64,000 nucleotides of DNA from Marinomonas alcarazii. GTDB lineage: Bacteria > Pseudomonadota > Gammaproteobacteria > Pseudomonadales > Marinomonadaceae. How positions within the stretch are numbered: the first letter of the stretch is position 1; each line of letters begins with the position of its first letter. The stretch spans positions 1 through 64,000 of the forward strand of contig NZ_QKLW01000011.1 of the NCBI RefSeq assembly GCF_003208215.1. The letters run 5' to 3'. The position numbers and the translations under genes were made by a program. The notes under the pieces were generated by a model. It saw only the letters and a list, made by a program, of their open reading frames with translations, made no database searches and had not been told where the DNA came from. Below, in pieces: positions 9,067 through 16,798 of this stretch.

Positions 9067-9546
9067 ATGAATTTAGAGTCGTTATTTTCTATTGAACCCT
9101 ATAGTTGGAGTTCGATAATTACCGCTGTTTTTTGTGGTGTTATTGTTGGTTTAGAACGTCAACTAAGGGGTAAGCCTGTAGGAATTAGAACCTCGGCATT
9201 AATTGTATTGGGCACCTATGTGTTTATTGCATCGTCGATGTTTGTGGCTGCTGAGACGACAGATCCGTCACGCATAATTGGGCAGGTGATTACTGGTATT
9301 GGTTTTCTTGGCGCAGGTGTTATGTTGTCTAAAGATGGTGCTGTCATAGGGGTTACTTCCGCTGCCACAATTTGGGCATTGGCCGCGGTTGGTGTCTGTA
9401 TCGCGATCGTTGATTCTTATGTAGCGATAAAGTTGTCTTTTATTGTTGTGGCGATTTTATATGGGGTGGATATTTTGGAGGAGTATTCTTCGGCTTTTAC
9501 ACGAGGAGTGCATTCAAAATACAGCCGCTGGCGTAAGAAAGACTAA
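9067..9546 (+). CDS. MgtC/SapB family inner-membrane protein
   Basis: A 159-residue protein of the MgtC/SapB family. It carries the family signatures: GVIVGLERQLRGKPVGIRTS near residues 25-45, the ITGIGFLGAGVM segment near 75-90, and SAATIWALAAVGV near 100-112. Four to five membrane helices can be seen. It lacks the C-terminal ACT-like cytoplasmic domain of Salmonella MgtC (about 230 residues), so it is the short SapB-like form. MgtC proteins are linked to survival under low magnesium and to ATP synthase modulation; the short forms are less well defined. It stands 51 bp after the histidine kinase on the same strand and could be co-transcribed. No magnesium-responsive leader was recognised. 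Confidence 0.88.
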   Translation: MNLESLFSIEPYSWSSIITAVFCGVIVGLERQLRGKPVGIRTSALIVLGTYVFIASSMFVAAETTDPSRIIGQVITGIGFLGAGVMLSKDGAVIGVTSAATIWALAAVGVCIAIVDSYVAIKLSFIVVAILYGVDILEEYSSAFTRGVHSKYSRWRKKD

Positions 9547-9773
9547 GTATGTGCTCAGCTTACAATACCGCATAGGGGTTACCTGAAACTTTCATATAAA
9601 AGTAGCAAGCTGATGTCCACAAAGAGTGACTTACTTAGGCTGTTCGTTTTTATTCAATGTAAAGGAAAAAAGACAAAATCGCGCAAGTGCTTCTGAACTA
9701 GGTCTTCACACACAATTTAAACGGCATTCTATGTTAGATTTGCTTCAAATATTGTGATGTTTAAGGACGTAGG

Positions 9774-10505
9774 ATGAAGGTAAAACGTGGATTTAGTGCC
9801 GTGGCAATTTTAGTTAGCTGCTTTACAGTACTCCCTGCTATGGCAGCGACATTTGAAGTGCCCAGGTCTTTTGAAATTATGTATGTTGACTTAGAAAGTT
9901 CTCGACAGTTTGGGAACGACTTCAAGGTCGATGTGGAGGAAGGGCCGCATCAAATTGTTGTTCGATTTAATAAATTGCTACGTAGTGGCGGCGATACTCA
10001 AACTTTCCAATCGGAACCGATTGTATTGAATTTGCAGTTTGAGAAGGATACCTACCTGAGTTTGAAAGCCCCTTATGTCTCTACGGTTAGGCAGGCAGAA
10101 GACAATGTAAAAGATCCTCAGTTCTCCATTATTGATGAAGTAAGTGGCAAAGAGGTTGATTATAAGCAACAAATGCTAACGACCAAGTCTGGGTTACAAA
10201 ACACGCGGGATTTTGTGGCAGAGGTTGAGCGTTTAACGGCTAAAAATTCAATGAGTGCCAATGTCTCATCTTCTGGTCCTGATGTTGCGCCTACCAAAAT
10301 GTCTGACGATGTTGAGCTGCAAATGATGCAGTTTTGGTATAACCAATCCGACAAAGTGACTCGTAAGCATATTCGAGTTTGGATCGCGGATGATTTATAT
10401 AAACCAGAAGTCTCAAGTATCCAATTTGAGATGGCAACATTTTGGTTTAAGAGAGCGGATAAGGAATCACAACAAGCTTTTCAGCAATGGTTGATTAAAG
10501 AGTAG
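9774..10505 (+). CDS. DUF2057 (YccT/CsgI-like) periplasmic protein with duplicated C-terminal motif
   Basis: A 243-residue secreted protein. Residues 1-24 form a signal peptide ending PAMAA. The first half matches DUF2057, a family that includes E. coli YccT, reported to affect curli assembly: a short beta-rich domain with EVPRSFEIMYVD, a GPHQIVVRFNK strand, and a conserved hydrophobic strand near LQFEKDTYLSLKAP. The second half is unusual: residues 180-205 (VELQMMQFWYNQSDK...VWIA) and 216-241 (IQFEMATFWFKRADK...QWLI) are clearly related 26-residue units spaced 36 residues apart. They share E-x-x-x-FW-aromatic, an acidic-Lys pair and a Trp near the end. The gene is monocistronic and shares a bidirectional terminator with the convergent exporter gene. 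Function unknown; envelope-related by location. Confidence 0.8.
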   Translation: MKVKRGFSAVAILVSCFTVLPAMAATFEVPRSFEIMYVDLESSRQFGNDFKVDVEEGPHQIVVRFNKLLRSGGDTQTFQSEPIVLNLQFEKDTYLSLKAPYVSTVRQAEDNVKDPQFSIIDEVSGKEVDYKQQMLTTKSGLQNTRDFVAEVERLTAKNSMSANVSSSGPDVAPTKMSDDVELQMMQFWYNQSDKVTRKHIRVWIADDLYKPEVSSIQFEMATFWFKRADKESQQAFQQWLIKE

Positions 10506-10520
10506 TAAGCGATTAGCAAA

Positions 10521-10561
10521 AAAATCGCCCAACATACACATTTGTGATGTTGGGCGATTTT
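10521..10561. terminator. Bidirectional terminator
   Basis: AAAATCGCCCAACAT at 10521-10535 and its complement at 10547-10561 form a 15-bp stem with an 11-nt loop. A-run and T-run flanks allow termination in both directions, serving the convergent DUF2057 and DMT exporter genes. Confidence 0.9.
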
Positions 10562-10578
10562 AGTTTAACAGCTGTATT

Positions 10579-11454
10579 CTAGAGGGCTGCTTGCGCCTTG
10601 CTCTGTCTCTGGTTGAATTTATCATTCACCCATAGTGCTAGTAATATAATCCCGCCACCAATACTTAAACGTAGAATATCTGCATCACGATTCCAGAAAA
10701 GCACATTGACCAGTATTCCTGCAGGAATCAGTAAATTGTTTGCTACCGCTAATGTGCCAATGTTGACTAAGGTTGCCCCTTTGTTCCAAGCAAAGTAGCC
10801 AAGGCCAGAAGCCACAATTCCTAAGTAAGTCAAAATAGACCATTGTAGTGTTGTGGTAGGCAGTTTATCTGGGTTGCCAAGCACAAGGTAACAGGGAATA
10901 ACAATGGCAAGAGCACCTAGAAAGAACCAGCCAAATACAGTGCGTTGTGGTAAGTCTGGACGCTCTTTTGCTATAACACGTTTGTAACCAACTTGTCCGG
11001 CTGCAAAACAAAGGTTGGCACATTGCACAATCAACAAGCCTTTCACGAAGCCTTCATCTATGCCTTGGTAACGAATTGCAACAGCACCAAGAATGGCAAG
11101 CAATGCACTGATTGCAAAACCAATATTGATACGACGATCTAACATGTCATTTATGAGCGTGACATACAGAGGGGTCATAACGGTAAACAGTAATACTTCC
11201 GGAACCGATAGGTACAAAAATGATTGGTAGTAAAAGCCATACATGATACCGAGCTGAAATGCGCCACAGACCATTAATTTCAATGCTATTTTTGCTTCGA
11301 TCTGGCGAAGTTTTAAGAAAGGAAGAAACACAAGGGTGGCAAGAGCTACTCGCATTAATACAGAGAACCAAGCATCAACCTGCCCAGCTAGGTAGACTCC
11401 AATTAAACTAAATGAAAACGCCCACAGTAGCGTGACAGCAATAAGTATTGGCAT
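10579..11454 (-). CDS. EamA/DMT-superfamily transporter
   Basis: A 291-residue inner-membrane protein with ten predicted membrane helices and the two-fold EamA repeat typical of the drug/metabolite transporter superfamily. Recognisable positions are LWAFSFSLIGVYL at the start of the first repeat, an arginine-rich cytoplasmic loop (LRQIEAK), and the second-repeat segment GYFAWNKGATLVNIG. The length fits the family. Substrates of such carriers (amino acids, metabolites, purines) cannot be inferred from sequence alone. It resembles the YedA/RhaT-like carboxylate/amino-acid exporters often called EamA transporters. It converges with the DUF2057 gene and shares its terminator. The start is an ATG preceded by a weak ribosome-binding site. 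Confidence 0.88.
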   Translation of the reverse strand: MPILIAVTLLWAFSFSLIGVYLAGQVDAWFSVLMRVALATLVFLPFLKLRQIEAKIALKLMVCGAFQLGIMYGFYYQSFLYLSVPEVLLFTVMTPLYVTLINDMLDRRINIGFAISALLAILGAVAIRYQGIDEGFVKGLLIVQCANLCFAAGQVGYKRVIAKERPDLPQRTVFGWFFLGALAIVIPCYLVLGNPDKLPTTTLQWSILTYLGIVASGLGYFAWNKGATLVNIGTLAVANNLLIPAGILVNVLFWNRDADILRLSIGGGIILLALWVNDKFNQRQSKAQAAL

Positions 11455-11769
11455 ATTATTTTTTATCCAGATGAGAATTTTCGCAAATATTACCGATTTA
11501 TTGAGCTAGGGTAAATCAGTTTACTTTTATAATTTTGATAGTTTACTAATGTTTCAATGCTCACCTTCAAGTAGACGAGTCTTTTTATCTGCATATTTGG
11601 GGGAAAAATGATTCTATTTGGGCAGTTTACCTTTTCTTGACCTAGTGGGGGTGTCACCTTAGTTGTCTCTCTGGAGCGAGTAAAACCTTGATCTAGATTA
11701 AAATATTGATTGTAGATCCTGTTACTTTTTGGTCACTGACATGTTGTTTGACACAAAAAGGAATCGATT
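11455..11769. other. Divergent intergenic region, exporter / ompW
   Basis: This 315-bp gap holds the promoters of the minus-strand exporter and of ompW. It contains a short inverted repeat GTAAA-N4-TTTAC at 11511-11524 near the exporter, a GGGG-rich stretch around 11645, and the FNR/Anr-like site at 11688-11701. No open reading frame or RNA gene was seen. Confidence 0.6.
11688..11701 (+). promoter_or_regulatory. FNR/Anr-like box upstream of ompW
   Basis: TTGATCTAGATTAA matches the FNR/Anr consensus TTGAT-N4-ATCAA at nine of ten defined positions. It lies 69 bp before the ompW start codon, so a transcription start about 41 bp downstream of its centre would leave a leader of about 33 nt. FNR regulation of ompW is known in enteric bacteria; the extension to this organism is inference. 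Confidence 0.5.
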
Positions 11770-12381
11770 ATGAAAGCTTTACTTCCTGTAGCCCTTGTTT
11801 CTGCGTTTTGTTCTTCTATGGCTCTTGCACACAGTGCTGGGGATATTTTTGTTCGTGGTGGTGTGGCCAGTGTGATGCCCAACGAAAGTAGCGATAAAGT
11901 AACTGGGTCCAATGAATTAGAGATTGATAAAGATACTCAGATTGGGGTAACGCTAAGCTATATGTTGACAGACAATGTGGGCTTTGAGGTTTTGGCAGCA
12001 ACGCCTTTTACTCACGATGTTTCCGTGAACACTTTGGGAAAAGTCGCTGAAGTGTCTCATTTGCCGCCTTCCGTGATGGCGCAATATTATTTTGGTCAAG
12101 CCAATAGCCAGGTGCGTCCATATGTGGGTGCTGGTTTGAATTACACGCTTTTCTTTGATGAAGAAGGTAAGGGCGATTTGGCCAATACGGATGTTAACCT
12201 CGATAACTCATTTGGTTTGGCTGCTCAAGTGGGTGTAGACGTGACATTATCTGATCACTGGTTTGCCAATGCGTCTCTTTGGTACATGGATATTAATACC
12301 GATGTACACACAACCGTTGGCACATTCGATACGGATATTGATCCGCTCACTTTCATGGCGAGTGTTGGTTATACGTTTTAA
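11770..12381 (+). CDS. ompW: OmpW-family outer-membrane beta-barrel protein
   Basis: A 203-residue outer-membrane protein with a signal peptide cleaved near MALA-HSAGD. The mature part begins with GDIFVRGGVASVMPNESS, the usual OmpW opening strand, and continues with alternating strands, for example VGFEVLAATPFTHDV, HLPPSVMAQYYFG and VRPYVGAGLNYT. It ends in the aromatic terminal strand FMASVGYTF, whose C-terminal Phe is the BAM recognition signal. OmpW forms an eight-stranded barrel with a hydrophobic channel and is linked to small hydrophobic molecules, oxygen shift and stress. Length is normal for the family. AAGGA precedes the ATG. An FNR/Anr-like box upstream suggests induction when oxygen falls. 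It is a single gene with its own terminator. Confidence 0.93.
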   Translation: MKALLPVALVSAFCSSMALAHSAGDIFVRGGVASVMPNESSDKVTGSNELEIDKDTQIGVTLSYMLTDNVGFEVLAATPFTHDVSVNTLGKVAEVSHLPPSVMAQYYFGQANSQVRPYVGAGLNYTLFFDEEGKGDLANTDVNLDNSFGLAAQVGVDVTLSDHWFANASLWYMDINTDVHTTVGTFDTDIDPLTFMASVGYTF

Positions 12382-12401
12382 TAGACAATGACATGATAGA
12401 G

Positions 12402-12436
12402 AAAGGCCTTGCTTGAAACAGCAAGGCCTTTTTTAT
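12402..12436 (+). terminator. Intrinsic terminator of ompW
   Basis: AAAGGCCTTGCT at 12402-12413 pairs with AGCAAGGCCTTT starting at 12420. The stem is about 12 bp, the loop is six bases, and a T-run follows. Confidence 0.9.
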
Positions 12437-12500
12437 TGAAGGAGGTTGAACTTTGACGTTACCATTCTGACCGTTTCATCCTGTAAGAGCAGAGAAGGTT

Positions 12501-13139
12501 ATGTGGTTTCCAAACGAGCAGCGGTTTTCATCTCAGTGTCAGTCTTTTTTAGTCTCTCAAAATGCAGTGGATGTGGCACATGATGTGAATCATATCCATA
12601 GGGTAGTAAAAGCGGCTAAGCAACTGACTCAAGAGGAGGGTGCTGATTGGGGGATTGTTATGCCTGCTGCATGGCTACATGATTGTGTGTCATTGCCAAA
12701 AAACCACCCTGATCGAGCTTTCGCTTCAACCATGGCGGCAGATAAAGCCATTGGCTTTCTTGAATCAATTGAGTACCCGAGTGCGCATCATGAAGCCATA
12801 CATCATGCCATTTGTGCCCACAGCTTTAGTGCCAATATTCCCCCAAAGACACTGGAAGCCAAAATAGTACAAGATGCGGACCGCTTGGATGCCCTGGGAG
12901 CGATAGGGATAGCTCGTTGTATGCAGGTGAGTGGGGCACTTAATCGTGCGTTATACGCTAGTCAGGATCCTTTTTGTGAGGTGCGCGAACCGAACGACAG
13001 TGCTTATTCAATTGATCACTTTTATAGCAAGCTGTTTGGTATTGCTGAAACGCTTAACCTACCTTCTGCTCGGCATGAAGGCGAGCGAAGAGTCGCCTTC
13101 ATGCGTGACTTTTTGGAGCACTTAGCACAGGAAATTTAA
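12501..13139 (+). CDS. HD-domain phosphohydrolase (YedJ-like)
   Basis: A 212-residue soluble protein of the HD superfamily. The metal-binding signature is visible: His27-Asp28 in VAHDVNHIHRV, the His60-Asp61 pair in PAAWLHDCVSL, and a distal aspartate in VQDADRLDALGAIG, followed by ARCMQ. This pattern and length match the YedJ/YpgQ-type predicted phosphohydrolases, which act on nucleotides or other phosphate esters; the substrate is not known here. AGAAGG precedes the ATG. It is not in an obvious operon: ompW ends upstream with a terminator, and the next gene, marR, is on the opposite strand and converges with it, with 9 bp between their ends. Confidence 0.88.
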   Translation: MWFPNEQRFSSQCQSFLVSQNAVDVAHDVNHIHRVVKAAKQLTQEEGADWGIVMPAAWLHDCVSLPKNHPDRAFASTMAADKAIGFLESIEYPSAHHEAIHHAICAHSFSANIPPKTLEAKIVQDADRLDALGAIGIARCMQVSGALNRALYASQDPFCEVREPNDSAYSIDHFYSKLFGIAETLNLPSARHEGERRVAFMRDFLEHLAQEI

Positions 13140-13148
13140 GGTTAAGTT

Positions 13149-13595
13149 TTATGCCTCGCTAATGACAGTATTTAAATTAGCGAGCATTTTTTTACCAATG
13201 TTTAAGAATGCCTTGAGCTCTTCATCACTAACATCCTTTCTCATTTCTTTTAGAACCTTTTGATCTGCTTGCGCTAGATGCTGATAAACCGTCAAACCTT
13301 TGTCGGTTAAAAATAGGTATTGGCTGCGTTTATCATTTGGATTTGGAGACTTGATAATCAGCCCTTGGTTTATAACTTCCTGAATTAAGCGTGTGACTTG
13401 TCCTTTGTCTTTGGCGGCTACGTCTGCAAGATAATTTGCTGTGCAATTTTCTGTCTCGTAGATATTTTTCAAAATCATAAAATGCAAAGGTGATAATGAC
13501 AGTCCTTGCTCCTTCATGATGGCTTTCATTGATACTTTTAATCCGCTGATCGTATTTATGAAGAGAGTTTGTAGTTCTGATTCGTAGTGTTGCAT
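13149..13595 (-). CDS. MarR-family transcriptional regulator
   Basis: A 148-residue winged-helix regulator. The DNA-binding core is LSPLHFMILKNIYETENCTANYLADVAAKDKGQVTRLIQEVINQGLI followed by the wing SPNPNDKRSQYLFLTDKG, the normal MarR order. Terminal helices would form the dimer interface. A longer reading frame begins at a TTG at 13625, but that codon lies inside the operator; the ATG at 13595 has AAGGA correctly placed and gives a normal family length. It is divergent from the DUF2798 membrane gene, with two matching palindromes in the space between, so it most likely represses both itself and that gene. The inducing ligand is unknown. There is one Cys in the recognition region (about position 55), so redox sensing is possible but unsupported. 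Confidence 0.9.
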   Translation of the reverse strand: MQHYESELQTLFINTISGLKVSMKAIMKEQGLSLSPLHFMILKNIYETENCTANYLADVAAKDKGQVTRLIQEVINQGLIIKSPNPNDKRSQYLFLTDKGLTVYQHLAQADQKVLKEMRKDVSDEELKAFLNIGKKMLANLNTVISEA

Positions 13596-13612
13596 GACAA
13601 TCCTTGCTTTAG

Positions 13613-13653
13613 TTGACTTTATCAACTTAATTCAATATAGTTGACTTTGTCAA
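13613..13653. promoter_or_regulatory. Paired MarR operator candidates
   Basis: Two near-identical 13-bp palindromes, TTGACTTTATCAA (13613-13625) and TTGACTTTGTCAA (13641-13653), lie 28 bp apart centre to centre between marR and the divergent DUF2798 gene. TTGA-N5-TCAA arms and their placement over the start regions of both genes fit an autorepressor site. The 28-bp spacing is between two and three helical turns. Confidence 0.65.
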
Positions 13654-13697
13654 TTTGTTTTGGCGTTTTTACCTTATCATTTTCCGCGAGAGAATCT

Positions 13698-14150
13698 ATG
13701 TCAAATAAAGTTCAAAAAATTGCTGTTATCGTTAGCCTTGTTATTGCTATAGGAGGTTCGTTAACTTTCTTAATGACCTGGAGAAATATTGGTTTTACCC
13801 AGGATTTCATGACATCTTGGTTGTCTTCTTTTGCTTTGTGTATTCTATGCATTGCACCAATTGGCGGTGTTATCGCTTTTATGGTTAATCGCTTGGTTAA
13901 TATGCTATTTCCAAGCCTGTCGTCTATGAAGCAAAATATTGTTTTCGGGCTTATTATGGCGGTGTTGATGGAATCGATCATGGCCGTTGTCACGACCGTG
14001 AACTTACATGGCTTCCTAGCACTTAAGGATTTAATTCACTTTTGGATCGCGACGTTTATGGCTGCTTTACCTGCTGGATTGGCGATCTCTGTTTTAATGT
14101 CTCTGGTTATAAAGCCTAAATTAGCGGCCTTTTGGGCTAAGCCTGCTTGA
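13698..14150 (+). CDS. DUF2798 membrane protein, tandem duplicate
   Basis: A 150-residue integral membrane protein with four predicted helices. It appears to be two DUF2798 units of about 75 residues: the first runs from KIAVIVSLVIAIGG to VNRLVNMLF, the second from IVFGLIMAVLMESIM to VLMSLVIKP. Both end with an Ala/Pro-rich helix (APIGGVIAFMVN; AALPAGLAISVLM). The family has no known function. Upstream codons to 13641 are open but lie over the operator; GAGAGA precedes the ATG at 13698, so this start is preferred. Expression is probably controlled by the divergent MarR protein. Such marR/small-membrane-protein pairs are often stress or efflux related, which is only a guess here. Confidence 0.8.
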   Translation: MSNKVQKIAVIVSLVIAIGGSLTFLMTWRNIGFTQDFMTSWLSSFALCILCIAPIGGVIAFMVNRLVNMLFPSLSSMKQNIVFGLIMAVLMESIMAVVTTVNLHGFLALKDLIHFWIATFMAALPAGLAISVLMSLVIKPKLAAFWAKPA

Positions 14151-14163
14151 AGGCTGTCAGTGT

Positions 14164-15267
14164 TTACGAAAGAACCGCCACAGACTTTATTTGTACAATA
14201 ACGGATTGACCTTTTTGCAAAGCCAATTGATGGGCAGAAAAAGCGGTAATTTTGGCTAAAATTGCCGTATTGTCGATCATGAGCCGAACCATAGTTTGGC
14301 TAGGATCTTTGGGATCTCGTTCAATATCATCAACTACGGCAGTTAGACGATTAAGGATGCTGGATCCGTCTTGTTTGTCCAGCGTGATGCTAACATCTCT
14401 TGATTGGATACGTAGCCGAACGGGCTCCCCCAGTGCTTCATTACCTTGTTTAAATGCAATGGCTTGATTGCCAATTGTTAACCAAGACAGCCCCCATTCG
14501 GGAGAATGTCGAGTCACTGTGCCTACCACAACCACACTGGCATCTTGATAACGTGAAAAGGAAGTACCAAGTTTCCCAAGTAATGTATGGATGTCGCCTT
14601 CCTCTACGACTCGTCCTTTATCCAATACCACCATGTGATCAGCTAATCTGATTACTTCATCTAACGAATGGCTCACATAAATGATAGGGATGTTAGCTCG
14701 ACGACACAGCTTTTCTAGGTAAGGCAAAATGTCTTGTTTCAAGGTTTCATCTAGGGCGGCTAAAGGTTCATCCATAAGCAATAATTTTGGCTGAATAAGC
14801 AATGCTCTGGCAATGGCGACTCGTTGACGTTCTCCACCTGATAATTGTGCCGGATATTGAGCCAAAATAGAGTCGATATCCATTAAACGAATGACATCGT
14901 GATAAGAAATAACGGACTGATCTTTCTTGGCTCGTTTCATCGCAAAACGCAGATTCCCTTCAGCGGTTAAATGCTCAAACAGGTTTGCATCTTGGAAAAC
15001 AAAGCCTATTGGGCGTTTGTGCGGCGGTAATGATGTTTGAGAGTTTTGCCAAATAGTATCGTCTAGGCGGATGTGGCTACTATTGCTCACCTCTAAACCG
15101 GCAATATGACGCAATATCGTGGTTTTTCCTGAACCGGATGGTCCAAATAACGCAGTAACGCCAGTACTCGGGAGCTGGAGGTTGATATCCAAAGAGAAGT
15201 GCGACTGTTTGCTGGCTGGTTGAGTAATTTGTATGTGCAATGCTTTTTTATCGTCTGCTGGAGTCAC
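14164..15267 (-). CDS. modC: Molybdate ABC transporter ATP-binding protein ModC
   Basis: A 367-residue ABC ATPase that powers molybdate import. Walker A is GPSGSGKT at residues 42-49. The ABC signature LSGGERQR, Walker B LLLMDEP and the switch His in IYVSHSLDE follow in order. A C-terminal TOBE/MOP-like domain of about 70 residues, present in ModC but not in most other ABC ATPases, spans the last part (VRLRIQSRDVSITLDK onward) and is thought to bind oxyanion for regulation. The gene overlaps modB by 4 bp, so the two are translationally coupled. It is the last gene of the Rieske-modA-modB-modC run. Length and domain order are normal. Confidence 0.96.
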   Translation of the reverse strand: MTPADDKKALHIQITQPASKQSHFSLDINLQLPSTGVTALFGPSGSGKTTILRHIAGLEVSNSSHIRLDDTIWQNSQTSLPPHKRPIGFVFQDANLFEHLTAEGNLRFAMKRAKKDQSVISYHDVIRLMDIDSILAQYPAQLSGGERQRVAIARALLIQPKLLLMDEPLAALDETLKQDILPYLEKLCRRANIPIIYVSHSLDEVIRLADHMVVLDKGRVVEEGDIHTLLGKLGTSFSRYQDASVVVVGTVTRHSPEWGLSWLTIGNQAIAFKQGNEALGEPVRLRIQSRDVSITLDKQDGSSILNRLTAVVDDIERDPKDPSQTMVRLMIDNTAILAKITAFSAHQLALQKGQSVIVQIKSVAVLS

Positions 15268-15962
15268 AGTAATCCCCCTGAGACAGCTTTGCTTTTTTGG
15301 TGTTTTTGAACGCCGTATAAAAAGGCAAGTACGATAAATGCAAAGGCCACCATTAGCAGAGACAGTGTATGAGCTTGGCCGTATTCTAGTGCTTCAACAT
15401 GGTCATATATTTGTATAGAAATCACTCTTGTTTCACTGGCTATGTTTCCACCTATCATAAGAACCACTCCGAACTCGCCCACGGTATGGGCAAACCCAAG
15501 AATCGCAGCACTGATATAACCGGGTCTTGCTAATGGAATGGCAACATAAAAAAAACGATTTAAAGGGGAAGAGCGTAAAGTGGCTGCGGCTTCTAAAGGC
15601 CCTTTTCCTATGGCCAAAAAAGCATTTTGAATAGGTTGTACAACAAACGGAAGTGAATAGAGCATGGAAGCAATGACTAAACCTGTAAAACTAAAAGGCA
15701 GCGGTGGTAACCCCATGTTGCTCATTATCGAGCCTATTGCTCCCTGCGGACTCAAAAAGAGCAGTAAATAGAAGCCAAGTACCGTTGGGGGCAATACCAG
15801 TGGCATCGCTACAATGGCATTAATAGGGCCTTTTAACCAAGATTGTGTTCTTGCTAACCACCATGCCAGTGGCGTGCTAATAATAATCAGCAAAAAAGTG
15901 ACTAGGCTGGCTAGCTTAAGTGTTAGCCAAATAGCATCAATGTCTTCGGAGGTAAGGTGCAT
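15264..15962 (-). CDS. modB: Molybdate ABC transporter permease ModB
   Basis: A 232-residue inner-membrane permease with about five to six helices. The conserved cytoplasmic EAA loop for ModC contact is present as EAAATLRSSPLNRFFYVAIPLARP. PLVLPPTVLGFYLL near residues 53-66 and FAHTVGEFGVVLMIGGNI near 155-172 are typical ModB segments. Two copies would form the translocation path for molybdate delivered by ModA. It starts 11 bp after modA and overlaps modC by 4 bp. The length matches E. coli ModB (229 residues). Confidence 0.96.
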   Translation of the reverse strand: MHLTSEDIDAIWLTLKLASLVTFLLIIISTPLAWWLARTQSWLKGPINAIVAMPLVLPPTVLGFYLLLFLSPQGAIGSIMSNMGLPPLPFSFTGLVIASMLYSLPFVVQPIQNAFLAIGKGPLEAAATLRSSPLNRFFYVAIPLARPGYISAAILGFAHTVGEFGVVLMIGGNIASETRVISIQIYDHVEALEYGQAHTLSLLMVAFAFIVLAFLYGVQKHQKSKAVSGGLL

Positions 15963-15973
15963 TGTGATTCGGC

Positions 15974-16765
15974 CTAGCTGTTTGGCGCTGCATAACCAAA
16001 CTGAGTAATTTTAGCTTGGGTGTCAGGGCGCATCAAAAATGCCATGAAGGCGCGGGAGAGTTCTACATTTTTAGAATGCGATAAAATTACCCCAGCTTGG
16101 TTAATATCACTATGAAGTTCGCTCGGGATTTTAATGGTGTTGCCTTTTACTTTCCCTGCCAATACTTGTGAGTACGCTACAAAACCTATATCGGCATTTT
16201 GAGAATAGACAAATTGATAGGTTTGTCCGATGTTCTCTCCTTGAACTAGCTTTTGTTCAACCGTATTCCAAAGCGATAATGCTTGCAGGCTTTCTTGTGC
16301 AGCTTTTCCGTAGGGCGCGAGTTTTGGGTTTGCAATGGCGATGCGATTGCTGTTCTGCAAGCTGATTTTTATGTCTGACCCCAAAGGCGTAACAGACCAT
16401 AGGGCTAATTGCCCCTTGGCATACGTGACGATGCTGTCAGCTAAGGCAAATTGACTTTGAATTAACGCCTGGGGTTTGGCAACATCGGCAGATAAGAAAA
16501 TATCATAGGGAGCCCCGTGCTGGATTTGGGCAAATAGCTTCCCTGAAGAACCAAAAGACAGTTGTATTTTTTGTCCTGTTTCCTCTTCATAGTCTTGTGC
16601 AAGCTGCTTTATTGGTGAAATAAAATTAGAGGCTACCGCAAGGTGAAGTGTATCAGCCGCGAACAACTTGGTAGAGAGCAGGCAACACAAAGCCATAGTT
16701 AACAAGACGCTAAACTTGTTTTGTAGAAAAAGCGTTATGTTAACTAAAAATGCATTGTGACCCAT
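15974..16765 (-). CDS. modA: Molybdate-binding periplasmic protein ModA
   Basis: A 263-residue periplasmic binding protein for molybdate and tungstate. The signal peptide is long; cleavage is likely after KLFA, giving a mature start near ADTLHLAVASNF. Family positions include SFGSSGKLFAQIQHGAPYDIFLSAD, which forms much of the oxyanion pocket with main-chain and serine contacts, and DIGFVAYSQV. An ATG at residue 24 would give a shorter signal but lacks the charged N-region, so the upstream ATG is retained. It lies 33 bp after a small Rieske protein gene on the same strand, which may be part of the operon. No ModE site was identified. Confidence 0.94.
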   Translation of the reverse strand: MGHNAFLVNITLFLQNKFSVLLTMALCCLLSTKLFAADTLHLAVASNFISPIKQLAQDYEEETGQKIQLSFGSSGKLFAQIQHGAPYDIFLSADVAKPQALIQSQFALADSIVTYAKGQLALWSVTPLGSDIKISLQNSNRIAIANPKLAPYGKAAQESLQALSLWNTVEQKLVQGENIGQTYQFVYSQNADIGFVAYSQVLAGKVKGNTIKIPSELHSDINQAGVILSHSKNVELSRAFMAFLMRPDTQAKITQFGYAAPNS

Positions 16766-16798
16766 GTTTGTCCAGCGTGTGGTTAAGTAAGAGAGCCG

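Noticed and set aside
13596-13697. Longer starts for marR and the DUF2798 gene
   Set aside because: Both would run through the paired operator; the internal ATGs have ribosome-binding sites.
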